From assembly GCA_949752745.1 (NCBI GenBank), contig OX457028.1, positions 25,921,458 through 25,985,457 on the forward strand: 64,000 nt of DNA, in the 5' to 3' direction. A program made the translations under genes and the position numbers. The DNA comes from Protula sp. h YS-2021. Its lineage: Eukaryota > Annelida > Polychaeta > Sabellida > Serpulidae. Positions 12,286 to 24,598 of this stretch are shown one piece after another; positions within the stretch are counted from its first letter, which is position 1, and each line of letters begins with the position of its first letter. Below the pieces are notes generated by a model. The model was not told the origin of the DNA and searched no databases. It worked only from the letters and a program-made list of their open reading frames with translations.

Positions 12286-12835
12286 CACTATGTTTACATT
12301 TTATTAACCCATTTAAACAAGACAAACAGTATTAAAACTAACCAGTAAACACGTCAAGTTAACTACAAGACAAATAATGAAGTTATTTGCTTAAACTTAC
12401 CCAGTTTTATCGACACAAAAGTAAAGATGGCAAAATCACTTCACTTCAACCACTAACATATGAAAGAACCACATGGATAATTTAATGACGAACTAAGTAC
12501 ATAGACAGTGCTAGTTTCACAGGTCAACATAACAAACGATTGATAATTGGTAATTATTGAACATTTAAAAGCTATATTGATTAGCAATTCCCGACAATGG
12601 TTAACCTCCTGCAACCGAAAGTGTGGTGTTTGTACCATGCCACCAAGATTTTCGTGTAAAGCTAGGCTCTGGGACATCAGCGAAATTGCAATTTTCTTTC
12701 ACTTTCACTTTAAAGGAAAATCGTTCAGTTATTCTTACCTTATATGAGCCTCGCCTGACTTTGTATGGTATGTTTTTTTTGTTTGTTTGTTTCAAGACCC
12801 AACGTCACGCTTTTATACATGACGTGGTTCCTAAA

Positions 12836-13495
12836 ATTATACACATAGATGTGGGTCCCCACTTTGTACGAAAGTGCCGGACCCCGTTCAACACAGTTAC
12901 TGGTCCGTACTCTGCACTTAGATGCTAGTCCTAGCTGTACACATAGGTGCTTGTCCCCTCTTTATGCGCAGATTCTAGTTCTCACTCTACACACACAGGT
13001 GGCCGGTTCACACTTTACACGTAGTTGCTAGTCCTCACTATACACATAGGTATGTGCCGGTCCCCACTTTACATGTAGATGCTCTTCCTCACTTTATACA
13101 TAGATGCCGTCCTCCACCTTACACATAGTTGCTGGTCCATACTCCATGCGTAGATGCTAGTGCTCACTCTATACATAGGTGCTGGTCCCCAGTCTATACA
13201 TAGTTGCTGGTGCGTGCTGAACACTTAGATGCTAGTCCTTACTGTACACATAGATGATGGTCCCTCCTCTACCGCGTAGTTGTAGATGCTGATCCCCACT
13301 GTGTACGTACACATTGATTCCTACTCATAGAAACGGGTCCCCACTCTACACGTAGATGCTGGTCCTCAGTGAACACATAGATGCTGACCTCTATTCTGCA
13401 CATAGATTGGTCCCCATTGTGCTCATAGATACTTAATACATAGATCGTGGTCCCCACTCTACATGTAGGTGATGGTCTCCACTTTACACGTTCTG
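12836..13495. repeat. Degenerate minisatellite, unit about 27-30 bp
   Basis: More than 20 variants of acacatagatgctggtcccc followed by actctac. Units differ in length and sequence, so this is an old array. No coding support. Confidence 0.85.
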
Positions 13496-14161
13496 GAGCA
13501 GTTGGTAAACACAACACGTTTGTTGTGTATTATGCGGATAACCATTGCAGAGTCGCGTCATTAAATAGGGCGGTAAAACAAACCTCTGTCAGTCTCCCAT
13601 TGTGAGCTGTCTCGCTCAACATACACCTGATACTTTTCTGTGTGAACATGCCGTAGTTCACTTTTCCCCAGTTATCGCTCGCAGTTGCCTGCCTCGTGGG
13701 TTTTGATCCGTTGAGTGTCGGCCTCTCGCCAGTTCTCTTACGACCGCCGAAGAACAGAAATTGATATTATCAGACATAATTTTTTCCGGAAATTTTGAGG
13801 TCAGAAGGTCATCTTTGATATCGATGGATATTCGCGAGATCTGAAAACATGATTTTTAGAGGGGTTGGTGAGAAACATTTTTCTGGCTATCTCAGTATAT
13901 TTGTCCAAAAGTTTTGAAGTTAAACTATCGTGTGCTGTAATAATATGTATTGACACGTGCTTTGTTTAGTTTGCAAAATTTTCCTAGAGTAGACCCCCCT
14001 AGTATATTATTTATCCCTGAAATTTTCCGGGTTTTTTTATCGACCCCTGTATTCTGTTGCATAAATAGTACATCAACATGCATGTTTACTTTCAGTTTTA
14101 TTAGGTGATTGCTGCGGTTTTTTTAAATCCTTTTGAATTACGATAACTTTTTGAATTGCAG

Positions 14162-14313
14162 ATAAACCCAAATAGCAAGGCATCCAATCAAGGGATACGT
14201 GTTGGTGATTTCGTAGACAAACTAAATGGAAGTGTGACGTCAGGTCTTCGCCATAGCGACGCCCTTGACCTCATTCGGCAAGCCAACCAGAAGCTTGTAC
14301 TAGAACTTAGGAG
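14162..14313 (+). CDS. SORBS: Exon 1: C-terminal half of a PDZ domain (PDLIM/Zasp type)
   Basis: The translation starts INPNSKASNQGIRVGDFVDK and ends KLVLELRR. This is the second half of a PDLIM/Zasp-class PDZ: the N-G-S-x-A turn, the GIRVGD strand, a LNG turn, then the TSGLRHSDALDLIRQA helix with the ligand-specifying His, then the last strand. In this class PDZ domains bind C-terminal peptides of alpha-actinin and other Z-disc proteins. The acceptor is tttttgaattgcag and the donor AG/gtaaac; the exon starts in phase 0 and leaves two bases that complete an Arg codon with the next exon. The preceding strand with the PWGF carboxylate loop is not found between 1 and 14161. Confidence 0.88.
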
Positions 14314-16470
14314 GTAAACTTGCAGTTGTGAGCTAGTTTTGGTAGTTTATGTAATGTTTTGACAAAAATAGAAATTTTGCATGCAAAAACCTTTTAAAAC
14401 AGTCGCGCACCAGGAAACGTCACTCATTATGACGTCACCCATTGACTATTATATTAGACCACGCAATGTTTCACCTCCCCCCCCCCCCCCTCCTACGTAT
14501 ATAATGTGTGAATGCCGCCCGTTCTATTTAAAAATAAGGATAATTTTGGATAACTCAAAATTTTTAATAAAATAATAAAGCTGTAACAGCCTGTTCGTTG
14601 TCTCAACTGCGATATCGTCGCAAGCCGTGTAAAGTCAAAGAGCATGAATAACTATGCTCTTTGGTAAAGTGCAGATGTGACGGCACACTCGATATAAGTG
14701 CAGAAATCGGTTTTCCTATTGGGACTTGAAGAGTGTTGTTTTTTAACGTAGGCCGTCCAGGGAGAAACCTGTCGCTTTTGAAAAGTAACTAAAAAGTGAT
14801 TGGCAGAACAGTTGTTGAAGAAAAAGTGAAAGAAAAAGTGGAAGTTTTGTATTTAAAAAAGGTAAAACAAAAATAAAAAAGGCTGTTTAAAGAAATAGAA
14901 TGATCGAATATTTAGGTTAACTGGATAGCTTGAAGAAAATGTTTAGTAAAACGGCGTTGCTGAGAGGGGAAATTAATACTTTTTTTTGCACTAAAGTAAA
15001 TTATCACTTGTCTAGCGGCGCAGTTTCTATAGACACACTTCCACATACGGAAGGAGATTTAGCTGAATGAAGTATCTTATTGCTGATATTTTCAAATCAT
15101 GAAATTTTCAGTCCGTCTTCAATATTTTGAGAAGGAACTCGATGGGTCTAGAAAATGAGCGGTGGTGGAAATTCCTGTTCCATAGGTGCGGCATTGTCGC
15201 GGCTTTGTCCGTCCAGTCAACAGGCCAGATGACGTCATGGTGCTGACATGTGTCGTAACCAAGACATGCGGTGCCGATTTGTGTATTGATCCAACAGTTA
15301 TCTATTTTTGGATTTGTGTATTGATCCAACATTTGTCCATTTTTAACCCAGCCGACTTTGTCGGACTGGGTTAGTCGTATCAGTAAAGGGCGCTTGAATG
15401 TATGTGCGCATGTTAAACTTTTTCTTTAAAATGCTACTCCTCCTACAGTTTTGCTCCAATCGTTTTGATATTATACAAGAATATTCTCTGGGTGGTCCCC
15501 CACCTGGCTATTACTTTTTTGACGATTGACGAAAAACTGACAAAATGGCGGCACTTTTTGTGCCCGTTTTGACCCATTTTTAAAATGCTACTCCTCCTGC
15601 AATTTTACTCCAATCGTTTGGATGTTACGCAGGGATGTTTCCTAGGGGTTCGCCTACCAGGCTAATATTTTTTTTCGCGGTTCGGCAAAAACTGCCGAAA
15701 TGGCGAAACTTTGAAGTTTGGTAAAAACTGGAATAAATTGTAGTAAATAAATGAATTATCAAACAATTCATTTCTCTCAGTCTTTTTCAGATAGTTATAA
15801 AATTTTAATCGAAAGTTTCCTAGGTGCTTCTCTACCTGGAATTTGCTTTTTTTCGCAAATGACAAAAAAAATGCCGTAATGGTGGAATTTTAAAAATTCC
15901 TTGTTTTGTAACTCGGCTGGGTCATGTCCTTGGACATGCTTGTTTTATTTGTGTATTGATCCAACAGTTGTCCATTTCTCTTCCGAACGTGAACAGTGTA
16001 GTGGTGGTAGTAGTCCCCTGCCACGAAGCGGGGGACTACAGGATTCCGGTTTTTCCTTCCGTCTGTTTGTTTGTCGACACGTAAGGTACATGGTTTTGTG
16101 TAACCTGTATCTCAAACACGGCGTCGAATAGAGCTTCTATGCTTATACTAAAATGTTCCCCACCATTTGTGGATGTGCATGAAGTATTTTGCGTGTCGAC
16201 ACCTCCACCCGTTCGTCTGTGACAAGCCATCAAACTTGGGTCATTTGTTGCACATTTCAGCTTGAGGTACATGAATTTGTGTGATCTGTATCTCAAACAC
16301 GGGTGCAAATACAGCTGCTGTGGCTATGCTGAAATGTTTTCCCCCATTTGTAGATGCGCGAGAAGTATTTTGCGTGTCGATAAATCCACCCGTTCTTCTG
16401 TGACAGGGTTATTCTTTGTCATGCGGCGGGAGACTAATTCAGTTTCACTGACAATTCTTCTTATTGTTTC

Positions 16471-16508
<38 letters not shown>

Positions 16509-19500
16509 TTGTTGTTTTTGTTGTTGTTGTTGTTGTTTTTGTTGTTATTATTATCTTACGGACATTACTGTTCCGAATAAAGTCACAACAAAAATTCTAT
16601 ATTTCAAGTACGCTGCTTAAGTAATGCAAAATATGGCTTGACGTAGCGGGAATTCCGTGTCGGGCATTGCCCGTTCATTTGGGACCGCTATAGAATTTAG
16701 AGTAGCGGTTTCTTTTTCCTGACCGAGGCGTTCTATTCACGGCGTTGATTTCCAGTTCAGCTGCGCTTATCAAAATACTAAGGTAGGATATTAATTTAGG
16801 CCAACATGTTAAAATGTCGAGATTTCGATGTTTGAGTGTATTCTGGCTGTGCCAGTTGTAAGTTACCCATTGGGAAGTTGGTCTTGCTGTATTGATTCCA
16901 AAGCGAGGCCGGCTCAGGTGAAGGCCGCTCTGGCCATAATCTCCAGCAATGTTATCATTAGATTCTGTCTGGAGAATACACCCAGATAAAATGCTGTTAT
17001 CTACTTTTTCCAGTACGTGCGTACAGCTGTGTACTAAGAATGGATGAATGATTGAAGAGAAACTCGCTGTTAATTGCACGGTGGTTTGAACAGTCAAATG
17101 CACACAGCTGAAGGGCAAAGGCTATTAACCGAGCAGGAAGTCAATGGGGGCAAGGTGAAACTAAAAAAAAATCGGAGAAGAGCAGGCGATATTATTTAAC
17201 TACAAAAATATTTTTACTGTGCTTGTGCATTTTCACAACACCATCCCCCCCCCGCACCTCCCTTAAAAGATTGCCAGCAGCTGTACCAGTTGTTTGATAC
17301 CCACGGAAAAAAGAAAAGCGATTAACTGGAATAGATTGAACGATATTGAGTTCAACCAATGAATACGAACATTCTGCGGTTGTTTTACCAGGTTCTCATT
17401 CGTCTGTCGGCAGCGGTTAATATTCTGTTTGTTGTAGTAAGGAGAATCTACGCTAATCCTTTATCAAGATGTTCCGATTTTAGCACAAATGATGCACTGA
17501 TCTTCTTCGAGGGAAAAATGTCGATCAATTGCGACTGCACCAAAATAGAAAGCTTCCGCATCCACTTACGTCACACCGCATATCGCTTCTTGCTAATGCT
17601 CAAGTTTTGCACTCCGCAAAAATATATATATCTGTATTTGTACATGCCTTAAGCGTTGTCAAAAAAAAAAAAAAAAAAAAACAGCGTTACATCCGAAGAA
17701 TAAACATGCAAGGTGTGCTGTAAAAATTTCTGAAAAAATTACGGTACTTGGGGAGATGTTGATCATGATGTAATCACGATTGGACTTCGACTCACCAGAA
17801 CGAGGCTTGCTGGTCCTCTGTTTAGACTGCTGTAGTAAAGAGACACGCCCGTTAGGTACGTGCAACCGTATTACCCCCCTCTTCAAGTATCGAGAAATGT
17901 CACACTACCAACCACTGAGAACTGTGTACTTGACATCGCCATGGCAACGTAACTACGTGACAGAAAGCATCGTAGAGGAGTGCAAAATATATCTCATTTA
18001 CAAGACAATATATTTGTACTAAAATTCATGAAATAAAAATAAAATACGCTTGCGTTTCGGAAAGGGTTTTTCGAATCAGTCCTACCGGTGGTGTGGTTTC
18101 GATATTATATGTTCGTGTGACAGTCTTTTCCAGTAATGTCCATTTCTCCCCTCCACCTCCCCCCCCCCCCCCTTCACATCCCCCTCCCGCCCCCTGTCCT
18201 CCCCTGGAAGCATACATTGTTCTGGTTGGTACAACGAAGTCATGTTTTGGCGTGTCAGAAATCTTTTTATATACGGAAAAAAAATTGACAAGCAAAATAT
18301 CGACGTTTTTGAGTGAACGTCACCACTCGACTCATTATAAACTTCTTAACAAATGCGTAAGGTTTGGAGTTCTGAAAACTGCCACTGCAAGATAAAAAAA
18401 AATGTGTGTCAAGATACTATTTCACAAAAAGTAAAAAATATATCAAATACGGTAAAGCTTCTATGTTTTAATCTTTCTTTGTTTTCAGAATCTCTTTTTT
18501 GAAAAATGTACTAAGTTGAAAAGGAGTGTTATGGTCCCAAGACCCGTCTCACTTCTTACAGCTCAATTGTGAAGTGTAAGAAGCTCAAAACAAAAAATGT
18601 GCTAAAATAAGTTCGCTGGCGAAGCAATATAAGACTCCTGTGTAAAATTATCAACCGATATAGAAAACACAATTATTGTAGTTTCTGTATATTTTTGTTG
18701 ATAAAAAAGAAATGTTTTATGCTTAGAATGCGCCCAATGCATACCAGAGCGGATTTTCATACGCGGTCAACAGAGTGCGTGTTGTGTCGCCCGTGCCAAG
18801 TAGCTTTATATTATCAATGATTTATTCATGGAGTTCTATCGCTTGGCCTTACTTGTTAAAAATCTGAAAAAAACGAATGGAAAAACATGGAGGTTGCTCC
18901 GTACTATATACCTCCATGTCGATCACCATGGTGTGGCCTTCCCCAGAAATTACGTCACGTTACGTCATTATTATGAATTTTTTTTATAGATTTTATTGTT
19001 CGGCTGCTCTTACCACTCACCCCCCCCCCCCTCCTCCTCCTCCCCGCATCCCGTCATTCCAAATTAAAGAAATTTCTTAGGAGACCTGTTTTTCAATTAA
19101 GCATTTATTTCGGGAACTATGTTTTCAATTTCGCTCAGCCTGCCCCCATTACTTTCTGGAGCATGTGCCCTCTCCTGCCTACCAGACCCACCCACTTCTC
19201 CGTTTGGGGAGGGGGGGGGGGGTGTTCTCCCAATGCATAACCCCCAGACCGCTCATTTAAACATGAAGTAACGCGTTTTCTGCAGTTCTTCTAAAGCTCA
19301 CGCGATAAATGTCATTTTACAACGACTGTTTGACGAAGCATCATTCAATATTCAATAGAGCCCTTGTGAGACCCTTACGGATGCACACTTGATTAGGCAG
19401 CAATCATTGTTTTCACGCTTATTTGCACACCACAATGTGTAACATTAAAATATTATATAATCGCAACACTGCTGTTTGACACACTTATTTTTTGCCAGTT

Positions 19501-22500
19501 GATATCGTTTTGACACACTTTTTGCCCCCCTTTCGGCAAAGCCCGTCACTTCTACCCCAGTCAAGCGCTTCTAATTGTAAGGTACCGCCCCTTTTTTCCT
19601 TCCCAGAATCCCCCGAACAAGCTTATTCCGTGTAACTGCACCGGGAACAATAGGCAACAGCGATCAATAGCAAACTCGCTCGGCAGCAAAAGAAAAAAAA
19701 TTGTTGATAACTGTCCAAGAATTTTCCGTCTTTTGCATGACAGTGATCGGAATCTTGTTTAGTTGTGCCGTAAGAATATTTTTTATCTATGCGGCTGTAT
19801 TCATTTCGTTATAACCGCTTTTGTGAGATTGACAGATGAATAGATGCACGTCTCGACTTCATGTTATGTTCTTAAGTTACCTATTTATACTGTTGCAGAA
19901 GGTCTGATTTGTTTAAGTTATCATTTTATAAGTCAAGTAGAAACTAAACTCCATTAAAAAACAAGGATAGAAGGAGAAGGATGGATAAGTAAATCGAACT
20001 GAATCAGCCTTAGGCCTGATATGAAGCTGTAGATATTTCGGATTTCGGAGAGAAATGGAAATATTAAAAGTCTTCGAGAAATGGTAAGCAAAGGCCATTA
20101 AATATTCCACAGCGGTTATTTATTTTTTTATAGTAAGTAAAGAAGAAATTGATAGTCAAATCTAGAAGAAAAGTCCTGCCTTTCCACCATAGGGTGTATG
20201 TAATTATCCAGTCCTCTCTCAGCACGAGAGAACTTGACAGGATTTTAAAAATGTATGCAATTAACTCCTTTGTGATAGTCACCACTATGACCTTAGGTCA
20301 TTGCTTGTAGAACTCACTAGCGATAATACTGTAACATGAATAATAGCTTCCTGAATTAAGCGTAATATTGATTATTTCCTTCACAAAATGTGACAAAGGA
20401 GTCGATACTATTTGCAATCGAGTTTCAGGCTGGTCAATTTCGGGAACTTCATTGGAATAAAAGGGTCGTTAGGGGCCTTTCCCGACTTCACTACATTTCG
20501 GTGCATGTTGCAAATCAAATTAATTTACTCTAAATGAACTAGACAAATCTGGAAATAAATAAATAGAAAAAAACAAGCTACTATTGAAAAGAATTTTTCC
20601 GTCTTTCATCTTTGACACTCCGACGCGATAATCTGTCTTTCAATCATCGGGGTATTACATGGAAGTAGAAATCCAAAATCTGTTTTGCTCCAAATTAGAT
20701 TTCTTCTCAACCGTAGATTATAATATACTGAGTCAGTTTTTTTAAGTTTTCACAGCTGATAACTCAATGTGATTAAGGATGCTCCTTGTCTTTTTGCAAG
20801 ATTTGGGAAGGAAGGGTGGTGTTGATCAATTTGTGCGTGTGGGGAGGAGGGGGGAGGAAGCTGGGGCAGTGAAACACCTGGGCAAGGCAGGCGGCTTACT
20901 GTGCTGTCCGGGCCGTAAACGCTCCTGTATGTACCCCAGCATCCACCCTGTCTAATTGTTATATACTCCGAATATATTATTCCTGAGCTAGTTTAATGGA
21001 TGGGGGTGGTTTTTCCAATCAGGCAGATGTCATTTTCTCAATATTTTCTGTTTTGATACAATAACTATCGTAATGCTTGATCAGCGCCAGTAATATAAGA
21101 CACATCTAGTTTGCTTTTCAGTTCAATCCAAAACCCAACATCGGCGGCTGTACATATTTAGCTTCTGGGCCATGCTGTACAGGTTAAGGGGCATAGTGTA
21201 CAGGTTAAGGGGCATAGTGTACAGGTTAAGGGGCATGGTTGACAGGTTAAGGGGCCTGGTGTACAAGTTAAGGGGTTAAGGGGCATGGTGTACAGGTTAA
21301 GGGGCATGGTTGACAGGTTAAGGGGCATGGTGTACAGGTTAAGGGGCATGGTTGACAGGTTAAGGGGCATGGTGTACAGGTTAAGGGGCATGGTTGACAG
21401 GTTATGGGGCATGGTGTACAGGTTTAAGTTAAGGGGCATGCTGTGCACGTTTAGGCTAAGGGCTATGCTGTACATGCTGGCTAATGGCCATGCTGCACAT
21501 GCTGCACATGTTTGGGTTAAGAGTCGTGCTGTGCATGTTTGGATCAAGGGTCATGCTCTATATGTTTGAGCTAATGCCCATGCTGTGCACATTTAGGTTA
21601 AGAGCCATGCTGGACACGTTCATATTCTTTATAACCTGATAAATAAGAACCATATAGCGCACGGATTTTATTAAGACTGTATAGCAAGGGACTGTTTCAT
21701 GTCGCTTAATACCACCTTATAAAAGCCATAAGGTACATCGGCATCTAGAAGTTGTGTTTATCTTATTTAAAAAGAGTGTAGGCCACACGAAGTAGAAGCC
21801 AAGAACACGTAGGACGTTTTCTTCTGTGTTGGCAGTTCAAGGAAACAGATATTGATTTAAAAGTACATTAAAATAGTTTTAAAGAAAGTATTTCTATTTC
21901 TAAAAAGCTTGTATATAGACCGATGCTGTTCGTACCCAAGCAATTAGTGTCTGAGGGGGATCATTTTTTAAAGTTCTTTTCTGAGATGTCTAACCTGGTC
22001 TTATCGGGGAGATGTCTGTCAAATCGGGATGAATCGAGGCAGATAAGGAGAATCCTGTACCTTTATACCCCTTCGATTTAAAAATTCGGGAGGAATCGAG
22101 GAGATAAGGAGAATCATGCACCTTAATAACCCCATCGGCTTAAAAAATACTGTCGGTATAACACGGGAAAACTGGATAATGCGAATGTCAAGGACGGAAC
22201 AAGGAATCATCAGCTTGTAGCTGCAGACGTTATATCCGGGCTCTGTAAAGTCTAAGAAGTGCAAACAAATGCCCTTCCCCTCCCCTCCACACCCCTCCCC
22301 TCGCCTCTCCCCTCTCCCCTCTCCCCTCGCCTCTCCCCTCCACTCTCTCCCCTCTTCCCTCTCCCCTCCCCTCCCCTCTCCCGTCCACTCCCCTCGGCTC
22401 TGCCCCCTCCCCTCCCCTCCCCTCACCCCCTCCTCTCCCCTCCACTCCCCTCCCCTGTCTCCCCTCTCCCCTCCCCTCTCCCCTCCCCTGCCCTCTCCCC

Positions 22501-24567
22501 TCCGCTTCCCTCCACTCCCCCCTCCCTTCTCTCGCCTCTCCCCTCTCCCCTCCCCTCACCTCTCCCCTCCCCTGCCCTCTCCCCTCCGTTCCCCTCTGTC
22601 CCCTCTCCCCTCCCCTCTCCTCCCCTCTCTCTCCTCCCTCCCCTCTCTCCCCTCTCCCCTCCCCTCTCCCCCCTCTCCCCTCCCCTCTCCCCTCCCCTGC
22701 CCTCTCCCGTCCGCTTCCCTCCGCTCCCCTTCCCTCCCCTTCAAAAATAGTTCGTGTATGGATCCTTGTAAGACATGTGTTTTTTTTTCTTGCCCAAAAA
22801 GTGGTTCTGAGGGGGATCATTTTTTAAAGTTCTTTTCTTCTGCCAAATCGGGATGAATCGAGGCAGATAAGGAGAATCCTGTACCTTAATACCCCTTCGA
22901 TTTAAAAATTCGGGAGGAATCGAGGAGATAAGGAGAATCATGCACCTTAATAACCCCATCGGCTTAAAAAATACTGTCGGTATAACACGGAAAAACTGGA
23001 TAATGCGAATGTCAAGGACGGAACAAGGAAACAGTCTTTTCCAGTGATGTCCATTTCTCCCCTCCCCTCCCCTCCCCTCTCTCTCCTCCCTCCCCTCTCT
23101 CCCCTCTCTCCCCTCCCCTCTCCCCTCCCCTGCCCTCTCCCCTCCGCTCCCCTTCCCTCCCCTTCAAAAATAGTTCGTGAATGGATCCTTGTAAGACATG
23201 TGTTTTTTTTTCTTGCGCAAAAAACTGGTTCTGAGGGGGATCATTTTTTAAAGTTCTTTTCTTAGATGTCTAGCCAGGTCTTATCGGAGAGATGTCTGTC
23301 AAATCGGGATGAATCGAGGCAGATAAGGAGAATCCTGTACCTTTATACCCCTTCGATTTAAAAATTCGGGAGGAATCGAGGAGATAAGGAGAATCATGCA
23401 CCTTAATAACCCCATCGGCTTAAAAAATACTGTCGGTATAACACGGGAAAACTGGATAATGCGAATGTCAAGGACGGAACAAGGAATCATCAGCTTGAAG
23501 CTGCAGACGTTACATCCGGGCTCTGTAAAGGCTAAGAAGTGGAAACAAATGCCCCTCCCCTCCCCTCCACACCCCTCCCCTCTGTCGCCTCTCCCCTCGC
23601 CTCTCCCCTCCACTCTCTCCCCTCTTGCCTCTCCCCTCCCCTCCCCTCTCCCGTCCCCTCCCCTCTCCCCACCCCTCTCCCCTCCCCTCTCCCCTCCACT
23701 CCCCTCCCCTCTCTCCCATCTCCCCTCACCTCCCCTCCCCTCCCCTCTCTTCTCTCCCCTCTCCCCTCCACTCCCCTCCCCTCCCCTCTCTCGCCTCTCC
23801 CCCCTCCCCTCACCCCCCTCCTCTCCCCTCTCCCCTCCTCTCCCCTCCACTCCCCTCTCTCCCCTCTCCCCTCTCCCCTCTCCCCTCCCCTCTCCCCTCC
23901 CCTCCCTCTCCTCTCCGCTTCCCTCCACTCCCCCCTCTCTCGCCTCTCCCCTCTCCCCTCCCCTGCCCTCCCCTCTCTCTCCTCCCTCCCCTCTCTCCCC
24001 TCTCTTCCCTCTCCCCTCCCCTGCCCTCTCCCCTCCGCTTCCCTCCGCTCCCCTCCCCACCCCTTCAAAAATAGTTCGTGTATGGATCCTTGTAAGACAT
24101 GTGTTTTTTTTTTCTTGCGCAAAAAAAAAAAAAAAATGGTTCAGCAAAATAGCGACACTGCTTGCTCCGCGAGCCCCGTTTTTTGTTAAGATCATGCTTC
24201 ATAACTTTCGAATGGCGCCTTATGCTTATCGTCTGAACAGGCTTACACCAAGCTGTCTGGTATCAGAAACAGTAAGACAACAATCACTTTGTCAGTCATA
24301 TATATTAATAAATACATTCGGCTACTATTTTGATCCGACCCAGAAGTTTCATGTATGACTGATCAAAGGAACTGGTCTGCCGACATTCCACGCTGACTGA
24401 TCGAGCGTTATAACTGGCAAGGTTGCAATGGTTACGAGTCACAGCTCACAACTCAGATGCAAAAAGTAGCCATCTTTGATTTTCGCTAACGATTTAATAG
24501 CAAGGTCCGTCTCTTTCAAACTCAAATCCGATCATAACCTTACTAATAATAATAATAATAATAATAA

Positions 24568-24598
<31 letters not shown>

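Noticed and set aside
16675..17118. 147-codon minus-strand frame
   Set aside because: No recognisable domain, no splice-site context and no partner exons; length is not exceptional in 64 kb.
21121..21160. Exon-like SIQNPTSAAVHI after gcttttcag
   Set aside because: No donor gives the phase needed between the PDZ exon and exon 2, which already join perfectly.
22230..24195. Long open frames on both strands in the CCCCT blocks (Pro/Ser/Leu-rich or Gly/Glu/Arg-rich, up to 320 codons)
   Set aside because: They are translations of the simple-sequence array, open in several frames at once because CCCCT/AGGGG lacks stop codons; no splice or start context.
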